From the NCBI RefSeq assembly GCF_964355755.1, contig NC_092680.1, positions 3,077,001-3,141,000 of the forward strand: a stretch of DNA of 64,000 nt, in the 5' to 3' direction. The notes beneath the pieces were generated by a model. It was not told the DNA's origin. It ran no database searches and saw only the letters and a program-made list of their open reading frames with translations. Origin of the DNA: Antedon mediterranea (lineage: Eukaryota > Echinodermata > Crinoidea > Comatulida > Antedonidae). Each line of letters opens with the position of its first letter. Position 1 is the first letter of the stretch. Of this stretch, positions 24,041 through 34,910 are shown piece by piece. The translations under genes were made by a program, and so were the position numbers.

Positions 24041-24365
24041 AAATATTATATATAATATACAGGATAAAACATATCAGATAACAGTGTATCTGTTTTACAT
24101 TGTGGTCCTGTCTTAATCAAAATATACAAAAGAGAAACTTAATTAAATATAATACAGTTTTTATGAAAAGAAATAAATAGTAATTAATACAACGATAATT
24201 AAATAAGAACAATTTTATAATAATCATTTATTTCAATTACCATATCTGCTATTTGTTAGTACATTTTTTACCAAATTGTGAACCACGATGGTGGTGAGTA
24301 TGTGTTTAAACATCGCGCTTCTCACTTTGTTTACTTACTTGTTTAAAAAAAAACATGTTTTCTGG

Positions 24366-24510
24366 AACAGTTTGGATGCCGTGTACGTTGTTATATGCAA
24401 ATGATTGCAGAGTGGGGAAGATGGTATTGTTATAGTCATTCGCGGTCAACACGCCACACTGTTAAATTTTGATGTTGTTAATCTTTACATTAGAAGATTA
24501 TTCAAATCAT
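24366..24510. repeat. Dispersed repeat, copy 1 of 3
   Basis: Shares GGATGCCGTGTACGTTGTTAT..., CACGCCACACTGTT and GATGTTGTTAATCTTTACATT with 25,680-25,792 and 26,050-26,185. Copies differ by small indels. Family unknown. Confidence 0.7.
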
Positions 24511-25199
24511 GTAAAGAAACAATTTTCCGAGCGGGAACCTAAAAGCTCCACTCTTAGTTTGCAAAAGTAATCTCGAAAAGAAGTCCATCTGGTTTGTCTC
24601 CGTTCTTGAATGGGGTTAATGGGAACTGATGAGATCAAATATAGAACATTTGTAAAGATGCCGATGCCTAGACCAGGCTTCGAAATTGGACTAATTCCCC
24701 GGCTGTGCTAGGCCTTAGGTATAATGTGATTATTGTAATTGTTTTATGAAAATTGGACAATTAAAATTGGTAACTAAAACGGCACTCTGAGTGCATACCT
24801 CCTCCTACTGTAAAATTCTCCTACATAAGATTTCATCGGGAAAAAAAATTAAATTTTTTATGTCTTAATGTGTGTGATTAGGCTAATTTCACTACAACCA
24901 TGTGTATGCGAATTTGGTGTAGGCCCTAATGGTTATGTAACCAGCCTTTCAACTAAAAATAGTTTAATTTGAATAACAATAGAACAGCCAACAACAAACG
25001 GGTGAATTTGAAAAGAAGTAGGTTTTTTAAAACTACTCGTATCAAAAAACCTGTAAGTACATTAAATTAAATTATGTTTTAAAATTAAAAATTACAAATT
25101 ATAACTCTTGCCTCTTGTAGAAAAATGAAGTTTTTTGGACAAGTAGTTCTCGAGAAAATGCAATTTCAGTTTTAATGGAAGCCTAATTTATATAGACAT

Positions 25200-25580
25200 T
25201 CATCCAGGTAGTTTAGAAAGATATCATGTTCACAGATCATACGTACTCCTTTCCACCACACATCATGAGGCGATAACATCAATGCATCTGGTGATGTGCT
25301 GGAAACGACCCTAAAAGGCTGTGACAGGGCCTTAGTGCTGAGGCAGGGAGAGCACATTTAACATCTTTTATTTTTCTGTGGCTTTCGCCACCTGTATTTT
25401 TTATATTAGTTTTACAGTTGATGGATGTTTTAATTAAAATTTTTAAATTGTAAATTTGTTCTATGTATGATGTAATTGTGATGTTTTTACCATATTTTTT
25501 CTGTCGAGGAAAACAATTTTTCCATGTACATTTTATATACTGTATACGGAACGAATAAAGATTTGATTTGATTTGATATT
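25200..25580 (+). mobile_element. Truncated retroelement 3' end
   Basis: A 3'-UTR-like segment with GGCTTTCGCCACCTGTATTTTT, an AATAAAG and a TTGATTTGATTTGATA tail. Typical of a 5'-truncated non-LTR insertion; only the end survives. Confidence 0.55.
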
Positions 25581-25679
25581 GTAAATGTTATGTTTAGCGC
25601 CCTCAATTTTAATCAGAAAAAGGGGAATTAACATTTTTTTTTTCGTTTTAAGTGAAGAGAATTTATATCTCATCGTTGT

Positions 25680-25792
25680 TTAGTATGGCGTGCGTTGTTA
25701 TGCGTAGTGGGGACGATAGTATTTGCGGTAGCACGCCACACTGTTTTTTTTTATGTTGTTAATCTTTTACATTAGAAGATTATTATTCTTGC
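25680..25792. repeat. Dispersed repeat, copy 2 of 3
   Basis: Same family as 24,366-24,510, shorter, with a T-run where copy 1 has AAATTT. Confidence 0.65.
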
Positions 25793-26049
25793 GTAGGCCT
25801 ACCACATTATACTGTATTTTGAAATATCCGTTTCATGCAAGATATTGTATTGTAATATGTTATGAATAACAGTTTATGGTAGTGGTACCGCCCAGAATAA
25901 ATATCTTTAAAACAGATAGGCCTAGTTTGTCTCCGTTTTTCGAACCTAGCACAGCTCTATATTTCAAAATTGTCTTTGCTCATCCCTAAGCATGGTGGGG
26001 TAGTGAAGACTGTTCTATTTTGTTTCAAAATAATAGATGTCATTTTTTC

Positions 26050-26185
26050 AGTTTGGATGCCGTGTGTGTTGTTATGCAAATGAGTTTATACAGGTGTAGT
26101 GGAGAAGATGGTATTGTTAGTCATTCGCGGTCAGCACGCCACACTGTTAAATTTTGATGTTGTTAGTCTTTACATTAGAAGATTC
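26050..26185. repeat. Dispersed repeat, copy 3 of 3
   Basis: Very close to copy 1, including CATTCGCGGTCA and CACGCCACACTGTTAAATTT. Confidence 0.7.
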
Positions 26186-27091
26186 AAATCATGTACAGTC
26201 GAGCAGCAAAGTGCTCATTTAACCGTTAAAACGCTGTTTTTTAACTGCGCAGGTCACTGAGCATCGCCAAGTTATAGTGACTTCCGGTTCGCTTTTCACT
26301 TCGCGGCAAGCATTTTGCATGGGAATACCCTTACAAATCTGCTGCAATTTCCACCATCCGGGTTAAATTATATCTTTCTATATTTGGAAATTGTTACTCC
26401 TAATATGGAAGATTATTCCCGCCACAAAATTTTGGTATAAATAGCCCAGGAAATGACGACAGAGCTTATTGAAGAAAAAAGTGCAGATGGAGGTGTTCGT
26501 TGAGGTAGGCTACATGATTTATTTGTTTGGTTTCGTAGGGAATCCGGCACTTTTCTCATCAGCACGGAACCTTTATAAAAACTTAGTGGTTGGTTATTAG
26601 GTTATTAATCTATCTTTTCTGAAAGTTTAAGCTTGGTTCAGCTTGTGGGACGGATTCAATATCCGTTCAAAGCTGGGGATATATTCTAAGCAGACTCCAT
26701 CTTGGATTCGTATGTTTAGTACAGGCCGTGTGGTTGAGTAATTTCAATCCTTCAAAATCACTATGTGCAATCCGTTTTTAAACCAGTTAATATACCAAAA
26801 TATGTTATTAGTAGCTTTATTATTTTGGATTTGGTGCTAGTTTGGTAAATATTGCAATATAATTGTAGATTATTTGGTTGTAAAAAAATGTACCCAACTT
26901 GTATTATCTAGGCCTAGGCTAGCCCATTTGACGGAAACCCAGTGCTATTTGTAGAGGGATAGAGAGGGCCGCAGGCTAGTTTTTAGTGGCATATCGCCGG
27001 CTTATTATAATCAATGTGAAGCCATATTATGTTTAAAATGTTGAATCTATATCCACTGAATTATGGATATATATCGTCGGATATTTAAGGA

Positions 27092-27896
27092 ACGCCGTGG
27101 TTAGGATTCCGGCACCGGAACTCAACTGCCCACCGTTAGGGAATCCGACACGCTATTGCGCATGCCCAGAGCTCTGGGAAGTGAATTATAGCTTGCACTA
27201 AATAGTGCCACACCACGCGGAGAGCATACGGAGAGTCGGAGTGTTATAGGGATTTACTGTAGCCTAGATAGTTGTTGCGCGAGCGAGAGAGCGATGGATG
27301 AAACTTCATGGCCTATGCCATACATGAATTAATAATTAAAATACGACTAATTATATATTATAATATTTATAATGATATTAATAAGTATCAGTATCTATCT
27401 AAGATTTAAGAATCGTAATGCTGTTTTTAGCGTTGCGACCCTGACTTCCCGAACAGTTTTTTCACATCCACGCGGTGGCTGCCGTGTCAACAAATCAACT
27501 TGTGATTGCATGTTGTTTTTGTACAGCAAAGAACTTAAGTTCTTTGTGTACAGTATAATGCGTTATGAAAAATCATAAAACTAGTCATGTAATTATATAA
27601 TTCATAATGATATGAAGTTTATATATGAATGAAGCAACCACTTTTTAATTACAAAATAAATACTATACGCCCACTGGTCACGTCTAACTGGTAGCCCTAG
27701 CCTAGATTAGTGGATCCCATCAGTAGGCATCTAGGCTAGTTCGCCGTGTGTTGTGGCGCAGCTCATGAAACGATCCATCGCTGTTATTGATAAGTATAGA
27801 GTCGCCGATTACCTCGCTCTGCGCATGCGCAATCGCGTGTCGGATTCCCTAACGCTGGGCAGTTGAGTTCCGGTGCCGGAATCCTAACCACGGCGT
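27092..27896. mobile_element. 805-bp terminal-inverted-repeat DNA transposon (non-autonomous)
   Basis: Begins ACGCCGTGGTTAGG and ends with the inverse complement. The inverted repeats extend at least 73 bp with about two mismatches (27,092-27,165 versus 27,824-27,896). A perfect 7-bp flanking direct repeat TTAAGGA lies at 27,085-27,091 and 27,897-27,903, the expected target-site duplication. The interior has only a 68-codon frame without transposase motifs, so the element must be mobilised in trans. The near-perfect arms imply a recent insertion. Superfamily is uncertain: a 7-bp duplication is not typical of the common groups, and a hAT 8-bp site with one edge error is possible. Confidence 0.85.
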
Positions 27897-28740
27897 TTAA
27901 GGAAAGTCCTAGGCCTACCCTTTTAATTTACTTAATTAATTTAGGACTATATTACGGGAAATTCTTTGCCAAAGAAAAGAAAATATGTTGTGGCTGTTGG
28001 AGGTTTGTAATGACAATAATGTAGCCTAGGCTAGGAAGGACTGTAGGTAGGATGAGGTAATTTGGATGGTCGTACGTACATAGTATGATATTTATATATA
28101 CAGTATAGTAGTAGTGATCATGGCGACACAATTTAGGATGACTAAAGTTGACATTAAAATTATTTAACTATGAATAGCTCATTATTGGTGTTTTTTTTTC
28201 TTTCAGGTTTCTAAGAAACTATCCGACTTGTGATTCATCTTGTGCTGCAAAAACAATCCTATTTTGATATTTGTAAATTGATGTACGTAACAGATGTCTT
28301 TAAAAATAAAAAAATAAATAAAAATGTTTATTATAGCGATGATTTAACTCAAATATTGACATATATAACTTGATATTTTAGCCTGAGCAAGATAGTTTGA
28401 TAGGCATATTTTACTTCGATGTAAACAAGATATTACAATTACATGTTATACTGTATGTAAAATACTTTTGTGTAAATAAAATTATTTAATGGTGGTTAAT
28501 TTATTAACTTGTTAATTTGTTTGTTAGTTATATGATGTTATACTACTGTATTAATTATTTAGTTAGTAACCAAAGTGGAGTGGATTCGTGCCAGTTGCAA
28601 CTTGACTGTAATATGCATATATATAATAATATGTACTTCTTGGATAAAGTTAAAGGAAAATAAGCAATAATAAAAATTAAATATTTATTTTGCCATAAAG
28701 AAAGCAAAAACTAAACATACAGTACTATATGTACAGTAAT

Positions 28741-28766
28741 ACCATGGACCTATAGGTCCATGGTAA
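28741..28766. repeat. Perfect 26-bp palindrome
   Basis: Two 13-bp arms, TACCATGGACCTA and its complement, with no spacer, flanked on both sides by imperfect ACAGTA words. Confidence 0.85.
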
Positions 28767-29214
28767 TACATACTGTAGTATTGAGCACCAGTAGCAGAGA
28801 CGTCTGGACAATCGAATATAATCGTTATCAGCTGTCTGGGTACCCAAGGCTAGTGCTAGAAAATGGCGAAAATTCGTGTATTCATTCGCCGTCAGCGAAA
28901 TGAATCCGGCACTTTTCTCATCAGAAGCAAATCAACAAATCCTTTTATCAGTTTGTTTTGATATATAATCTGGATAATATATATTAAAATGGCCTTGGTT
29001 CAAGCATGTTTAACGGGTAAAATCAGATTTTTTCCTACCTAGGCCCCTTAGCACTGCGGTACCCTACGCCATGTGGGGGAACCGATCTCAGCAGTATTTC
29101 TTAAGTAGCCTATCTTTCGTAAACTCCTTAGTTGAATTTTATTAATATAAATTTAATTGTATGAATATGCTATTTAAATGTTATTGAACATTTTTTTGCT
29201 GCATTTTGTAATTC

Positions 29215-29320
29215 CGCACTACTTGCTTTATCGCGATTCCAAGATGGCGGCAATTCAAATTTTGATTTGGTAATAATTCGCGAGGTCAACCACTTTGCTG
29301 CCCGACTGGTAAAGAAAACA
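29215..29320 (+). promoter_or_regulatory. YY1-like initiator-proximal sequence
   Basis: CCAAGATGGCGGC is an exact match to the YY1 core that often sits just downstream of TATA-less start sites. No coding exon could be attached to it, so it may be a repeat-borne promoter: the flank at 29,295-29,360 resembles 24,510-24,565. Confidence 0.3.
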
Positions 29321-29999
29321 ATTTTCCGGGCGGGAACGGGAACCTATCAGCTCTCCTCTTTTATTTGCAAAAGTTCGGGAAGCAAAATTCTAACAATTAA
29401 ACTTATCTTAACTAGGGTCACGAAAACTTTAGTGGACCAGGGCCTCTGATTCGAGTGGAGAATCCTACTATGTCATTTAAAATGGCGTTACGGCAGAAAG
29501 ATTCTCTCAGCCGATTCGCGCGATGGTATTTAAATTGAAATTTATTTAATTTAGATCTATAATTCGCGTTTACCACCTGTATTAAGTTAATTTTAAGAAA
29601 AAGAAATCGATTGTGACATTAAATGAAATCCATTTCATGTTGTTGAAGATCGGTCAGGACGAATAATGAGTTTTAAAGGCCTGCAATTTTATTTCATTAT
29701 TTATTTTATAGTTATACACTTTATTACAAGCTAACAATTTATTTTCACAGAAATCATGGTATTCCCAGTTTTGTTTATGTATAATATATAACTTTTGATT
29801 CCCTACATGAGGTATCTTTACTAATACGGCGGCGGACAAATCTATGCCAGAGTCCCTAAGCTACCAAAATAGTGAATACATTTTGCTATAGATACTTGCT
29901 TGCTTGATACTTGCTTGATGTTATGGGTCGGTTAGAAAGCTAAATATAGCTTATATGACCCTTCTTGTCTTCGTATGACTCCGGGCTCCGGGTACACAT

Positions 30000-30245
30000 A
30001 ATGTTCCAAAGTGATTATAAATATGAAAAGGTAAACTTGCAGTCAAGGGACTTCCAATGACCATTGAGGAGTGACTTGAACAGATTTAAATTTGGAGCAT
30101 TTACAACATTAGATGGCAAGTTATTCCATGAGTCCACAACTCTACAACTGAAGGAAAACTTCCTGGAATTAAGCCTAAACTTGTTTTTATATAGCTTGTA
30201 TTCATGACCTCTAGTTCCATGACAATCAACAATAGACGATCAAAG
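30000..30245 (-). repeat. Degenerate dispersed repeat
   Basis: Contains CTTGTATTCATGACCTCTAGTTCC and GGCAAGTTATTCCATGAGTC, wording that is typical of old interspersed repeats in invertebrate genomes. No open frame. Identified by texture only. Confidence 0.35.
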
Positions 30246-31274
30246 TAATAAAGAAAAACATTATGAGAAATGCTTAGGTAATTCTAAAATACATATTTCC
30301 GTCTGTATGTGAAAACTATATTATATTTTATTTTGATAATATTATGTTTGAAGACAATAATCCGTGTATTTTTGCTCTCCTGGCGAACACTGATTCTGGC
30401 AATCATTATTTCCAAGATGCTGGTTTCGGGATATAGATTGGATGAAAGTTCACGTCTGTTGTTGTTGTGATCGATACCCCACAGTATATCTCTCGAAGTC
30501 TACTTATTTAATGTACAAAATTAGGCTTATTATTGAAATTTTTCACCGTATTCACCAATCAGCAAGGAAATAAATTGGGTGGGTGGAATAAGGTAGGTAT
30601 TGCTATAACATAAAATGGTTTTATGTAGGCCTAGCGTAGAGACCTAGCTGGCTCGGTACCCGGACCCGCCGTAGAAGCCTAGGCTAGGCTAGGCCTACTT
30701 GTTTCCAGACTTAGGCTAAGATTAGCTAGGGTTAGCTCCTATTATGCTATTTGCATTTCAGGTGTATGCAAAGAATTTATTTTCTACTGTGTGTTTAATA
30801 CGAAAGAACTGCATAACAAACATGTTAATACTAATAGCCAAAATATTATGATTGGTGTTATGTATGTGTGCCTGATAAAATTCATCAAATACAATAAAAA
30901 TAAGTAAAGTTCTGTTCTTTGCAAATATAACCGACTTCATTTCAGAGCTGCTGGTGGTAATGTTGGATAATTAAGCTATTTGTTTTCTACAACATTGATA
31001 CAGTAATACGAATTTTATGTTAGCAAATATGAATAAAAATGTGTTGATTACTAAATAGTTTTATGCATGATGGCAGAAACATGGATATCATAGTCTATAG
31101 TATTATAAATAAGATCATCTTGCATATTTTCTGTTTTGTTTTCATTATTATTAAATCATTACTGAGCAAATATACTCTATATTGATTAAACTTCCCTTTT
31201 CCAGACTTCTGTAGCAATCAAAGCGGTAAAAAAAAAGTATTTTACGAAAACGACTAGCACAACCGGAGAAAGAC

Positions 31275-31460
31275 ATGCGGAAGTTACCGTTTAGTAATAT
31301 CCTCATTGCAACAGTTCTAGGTTTCGCTGGAGGCATCTACATTTATAAACCCATCTATGAAAATTATGCACATGAACAATATGTTAAGAAATTGGAAAAT
31401 GAATCGGATGCCAATAAGACAGAGGAAGTGGAACAAATAGAAAACAAAGTTGAAACGTGA
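31275..31460 (+). CDS. PIGBOS1: PIGBOS1-like mitochondrial outer-membrane microprotein
   Basis: A 61-residue protein. Its N-terminal half strongly resembles vertebrate PIGBOS1, a ~54-residue outer mitochondrial membrane microprotein reported to contact the ER protein CLCC1 and tune the unfolded protein response. Shared features: short basic N terminus (MRKLPFSN), one membrane segment at about residues 8-25 (ILIATVLGFAGGIYIYKP, with the family's ATVLG-AGG-YI pattern), a following PIYENYA, and a polar acidic C-terminal tail. The tail is about 8 residues longer and Glu-rich here. The coding part is in one exon, whose acceptor TTCCCTTTTCCAG lies at 31,203-31,204. The ATG has GACATGC context. I see no PIGB gene on the opposite strand, unlike the vertebrate arrangement. 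AATAAA signals lie near 31,790 and 31,865. Confidence 0.88.
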   Translation: MRKLPFSNILIATVLGFAGGIYIYKPIYENYAHEQYVKKLENESDANKTEEVEQIENKVET

Positions 31461-31880
31461 ACAGACATGATGAACAGAATGATCTGTACAAACTTGTCAT
31501 AAAGAGAGCAACAATCCTTCACCAAGTGTTAAGTATAATATACAGTAGTTCCTTTCGTCAACTTCTGAATTCAACCAGCAAATTATTGATTGGAATAGGT
31601 GCTTACCTTCAGTGATGCTTACTGTAACTTTAGTGATGTTAAAGTATATTTAGACAATTCGGAATTTGTTAAGAAACTTTTTAAAAAACGTTTCTCCCTC
31701 ACAAACTCCAGTTTATCAGTTCATTTGACTAACAAAAAGATCAATCAATTTTTCACAGGACTGTTAGCGTTTGTATGTCATACTAAAATAAAATAATAAA
31801 GTGTTGTGGATAATTTTTTAATAGATTGTAAAAAGCTATGAGTTGATACAGCAGTATTTAAGTAAATAAAGGCAAATTTT
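31461..31880 (+). other. PIGBOS1-like 3' UTR
   Basis: AT-rich, with AATAAA words near 31,787-31,800 and 31,863-31,869. The open frame at 31,599-31,796 lacks any motif and is regarded as chance. Confidence 0.5.
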
Positions 31881-31919
31881 CACAAATGAAATGTTTTTTT
31901 GAATTATATTTTTTTTTTT

Positions 31920-32062
31920 CTGGTGGAACTAGCCTTAAAGCCCTCCGGGCTTATTTATGTTTCTCCAGCATAAGTGCATTCTAATTATAAAAAAAACAAA
32001 AAAAAACACTGTAATATTATTTCACAATGATGTATCTTATGAAAATAAATTGAATTGAATGT
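31920..32062 (+). mobile_element. Truncated retroelement 3' end
   Basis: CCTCCGGGCTTATTTATG followed by ATAAATTGAATTGAATG; same kind of tail as at 23,840 and 58,510. Confidence 0.45.
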
Positions 32063-32103
32063 TCAAGTCTTTCATAACAACCTGCAATTTGACAACCATT
32101 GGC

Positions 32104-32652
32104 AGTACAGTACAGTACTAGGCAGTACAGTACTAGGCAGTACAGTACAGTACTAGGCAGTACAGTACAGTACTAGGCAGTACAGTACAGTACTAGGCAG
32201 TACAGTACTAGGCAGTACAGTACAGTACAGTACTAGGCAGTACAGTACAGTACTAGGCAGTACAGTACAGTACTAGGCAGTACAGTACAGTACTAGGCAG
32301 TACAGTACAGTACTAGGCAGTACAGTACAGTACTAGGCAGTACAGTACAGTACTAGGCAGTACAGTACAGTACTAGGCAGTACAGTACTAGGCAGTACAG
32401 TACAGTACTAGGCAGTACAGTACAGTACTAGGCAGTACAGTACAGTACTAGGCAGTACAGTACTAGGCAGTACAGTACTAGGCAGTACAGTACAGGGCAG
32501 TACAGTACAGTACTAGGCAGTACAGTACAGTACTAGGCAGTACAGTACAGTACTAGGCAGTACAGTACAGTACTAGGCAGTACAGTACTAGGCAGTACAG
32601 TACAGTACTAGGCAGTACAGTACAGTACTAGGCAGTACAGTACAGTACTAGC
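32104..32652. repeat. GTACA-rich minisatellite, 15/20-bp units
   Basis: About 550 bp of GGCAGTACAGTACAGTACTA (20 bp), interspersed with 15-bp units missing one GTACA and one 25-bp unit. There is one TACAGGGC interruption near 32,490. Unit-length changes come in steps of 5 bp, as expected of slippage. Confidence 0.97.
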
Positions 32653-33479
32653 CCTTCATTCTGATCCGTCAAACAGCTTTAATCAATACTGCAACTCTTC
32701 GTATTACAGCATAATGTAAACGGAAAAATAATGCACGATTAAGTGTAAATACATGCAACCAACGCCACTCCCAGGTTACTGGATATAATAAAAGATCACA
32801 TCGAATGTAGGCCTAAATATTTAGGGTTTTAATGACATAAAATCAGTTGAAATAAACACTCAAATACTATCTGTAACAGATAATTATGTTTCTTTGTTTT
32901 GTTTATTAACACAAACTCAGCAATCTTATATCTTTAAAGTAAGTTAACATAAATGAGAATAACACTCCAGTGAAAATCAAAGTTTCTCTACATTTTCAGT
33001 TCAATTAAAAGTTCTGTTTTATTCACAGTATCAAGCAAACATCAAATTGCATCTGGAAATATTTCTCCCAATGACATCTGAAAATGGAAAAATAAAATAT
33101 TACTAATTAAAACATGGCATACAACAAAGATGGGGGTGGGGGAGGGTTAGGACAACAAAGGCACCAGGGATATCACTTTATGCTACCTAGTCTTCCCTGC
33201 TATTAGTACTGTATTACTAAACCAATTCAATATTTATTGTACATTTTATTCATTAGGACAGATTTAATGTCTTGTCTATATTTTTGTTTGAAAACCAATT
33301 TATAAGTATATTCAGTTCTCTTTTTGATTCCTCTCCTGTTTATATCTTGGATGTTGTTTGCAATTGTATTTTCATGACATTTTTTTATACTAATTAAATA
33401 ATAATAATAATAAATTGGTGAAAACCGTGACAATAAAACCATTAATTTACTTCTTTTTTATCTAGGTATCTGCATGTGT
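32653..33479. other. Sequence downstream of UQCR11, including its 3' UTR
   Basis: The UQCR11 3' UTR probably runs from 33,479 down to about 33,230, where TTTATT on + gives AATAAA on the gene strand (33,245-33,250). The remainder shows no gene. Confidence 0.5.
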
Positions 33480-33600
33480 TTATTCTTCTGTCTTGAATTG
33501 TTGTTTGATGTATGGTAATTTGTCAAGCACCAGTTTCCAATTTGTCATATAGACCAATCCGACAGCAGCTCCTGCTCCCCATACATATCCAGTCTTTCGC
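33480..33600 (-). CDS. UQCR11: UQCR11 exon 2
   Basis: 121 nt completing a split Trp codon, then the transmembrane segment and C terminus; TAA at 33,482-33,480. Confidence 0.93.
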
Positions 33601-34086
33601 CTTTTTACCAAAATAAAATTGTAATTAACATTTACGGTTTAAAATTAAACTGTACACATAGGCCTATTGCTTACTAAAAATATTAATTAATATAATACTA
33701 TTTTTTGTTCACAACAATCACACTGTCCGTATGTTCAGTGAATTAGTGTTACTAGTCTAGGCCTAGTTAGTGGTAAGTATTACGTTTGGACTAGTATAAA
33801 ATAGTTTTTTTGAAGTGTATGCATGTTCAACCATGCCAATGCATTGTAATTTGGTCAAGTTCTTGGTGGGACGATTCGTCCACCTACGTACCAACACTGC
33901 CGCGCCAGCAAGTTTAGTTAGCGGCTACTTGATTGACACAGCCTTGTACGTATAGTTGGGGCCTGGCCTAATAAGCACAGAGAACTATATTTAATTCAAG
34001 CGGTCTGAAAGAATGTTAACTTACCAACTGGCTGCTATTTCAATGTATTTTCTTCCAATATATCTATTTAAAATTTGAGTAATCAT
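33480..34086 (-). CDS. UQCR11: Cytochrome b-c1 complex subunit 10 (UQCR11)
   Basis: Small single-span subunit of respiratory complex III in the mitochondrial inner membrane. Two coding exons (34086-34025 and 33600-33480) join in phase 2 to give 60 residues; vertebrate UQCR11 has about 56. The fragment after the splice shows the family signature: YVWGAGAAVGLVY, then TNWKLVLDKLPYI, ending QQFKTEE. Vertebrate forms have YTWGAVGAVGLVWATDWRLILDWVPYI in the same place. Residues 23-36 or so form the membrane segment, and the N terminus (MITQILNRYIGRKYIEIAASW) is amphipathic. Donor TTG|GTAAGT and acceptor GGTAAAAAG; the acceptor lacks a strong pyrimidine tract, yet gives the only in-frame join. Intron 424 bp. 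Confidence 0.93.
34025..34086 (-). CDS. UQCR11: UQCR11 exon 1
   Basis: ATG at 34,086; 62 nt, phase 2; encodes the N-terminal amphipathic helix. Confidence 0.88.
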
Positions 34087-34278
34087 TTTAAACCTTTTTT
34101 CGTGATTCTTAGTTTTACCGGTGTTTTTTCCACTTCAATTCTACGTACTCGACTCTACTAGTACTAATCCTACACTGTATAGAAAGAGGGCAGCAAACAC
34201 AAAAACGTATACAAAAATCACAATTTTAAATTTAAAATAAATTTATTGAAAAATCAATGGGAAAATAAAAACACAGCC

Positions 34279-34653
34279 CTACATGATCACTAACGAATTT
34301 GAACGTATTTTGTCTGATTTAAATTTCGAAAGCTGACAAAGAGAGGATATTGCCAGATTATAACAAATTGTAATAATTAGGCGACCTACTAATTCTATGT
34401 TCGTTTGTGGGATATAACAAGAAGTATCGACGGTAGTAGTAGAGTACGTACAATTTAAAATCTGAGTGCGTACTTTTAGAGTGGGCACGAGCATACTCAG
34501 GTAGTACTCCTTTTGATTATTCACCTGCTTGTGTGTTATAATAATATGGCCTGGTTTCTTGAATGAAACGGACACATACACATTGATTACACAGAGATCC
34601 AATGAGATAATCATAAATGATTTTGGGCCAGTACAGAATAAAGTTGCCTTCAA
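34279..34653 (-). other. Unrecognised open frame with nearby polyadenylation signal
   Basis: A 124-codon frame ending just before AATAAA-type words on the same strand near 34,230-34,245. I recognise no domain. Its upstream half lies in an imperfect internal repeat (ACAGGATAAAGTTGC, TATTTTCGTATAT recur at about 34,630, 34,780 and 34,860), which argues against a conserved gene. It could be a terminal exon or chance. Confidence 0.2.
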
Positions 34654-34910
34654 TGGTATTTTCGTATATTCCTTTGCAATGCAAAGTTATAACAATATTC
34701 CGTGTAGTTCGAGTTAAATCTTGTAGGGGTCGTAATCGGAAATTGTTGGCCGGCCTACTATCTGGGGCAACTTACAGGATAAAATTACTGTTAATGATAT
34801 TTTCGTATATCCCACTAAGGATAATACAGCAATGTACTCTATTCTCGGGCAACTTACAGGACAAAGTTGCTGCCATTGCTGTTTTAACATTGTACACACA
34901 TACGGGAACG
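34600..34910. repeat. Imperfect short tandem repeat
   Basis: Three diverged units share CAGnATAAAnTTnC and GTATTTTCGTATATnCC, at about 34,632, 34,776 and 34,858. Confidence 0.5.

Larger units (their letters stand above)
22861..27084. other. Gene-poor region with dispersed repeats
   Basis: No supportable exon. Contains a (TAA)n microsatellite at 24,001-24,045, retroelement 3' ends at about 23,750-23,855 and 25,200-25,580, and three copies of a 110-140-bp repeat at about 24,366, 25,680 and 26,050. Confidence 0.6.
27904..30760. other. Gene-poor region
   Basis: No supportable exon. It holds a 26-bp perfect palindrome (28,741-28,766), a YY1-like AAGATGGCGGC word at 29,240-29,250 in a local CpG-richer segment, and a degenerate dispersed repeat near 30,000-30,245. 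Confidence 0.5.
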
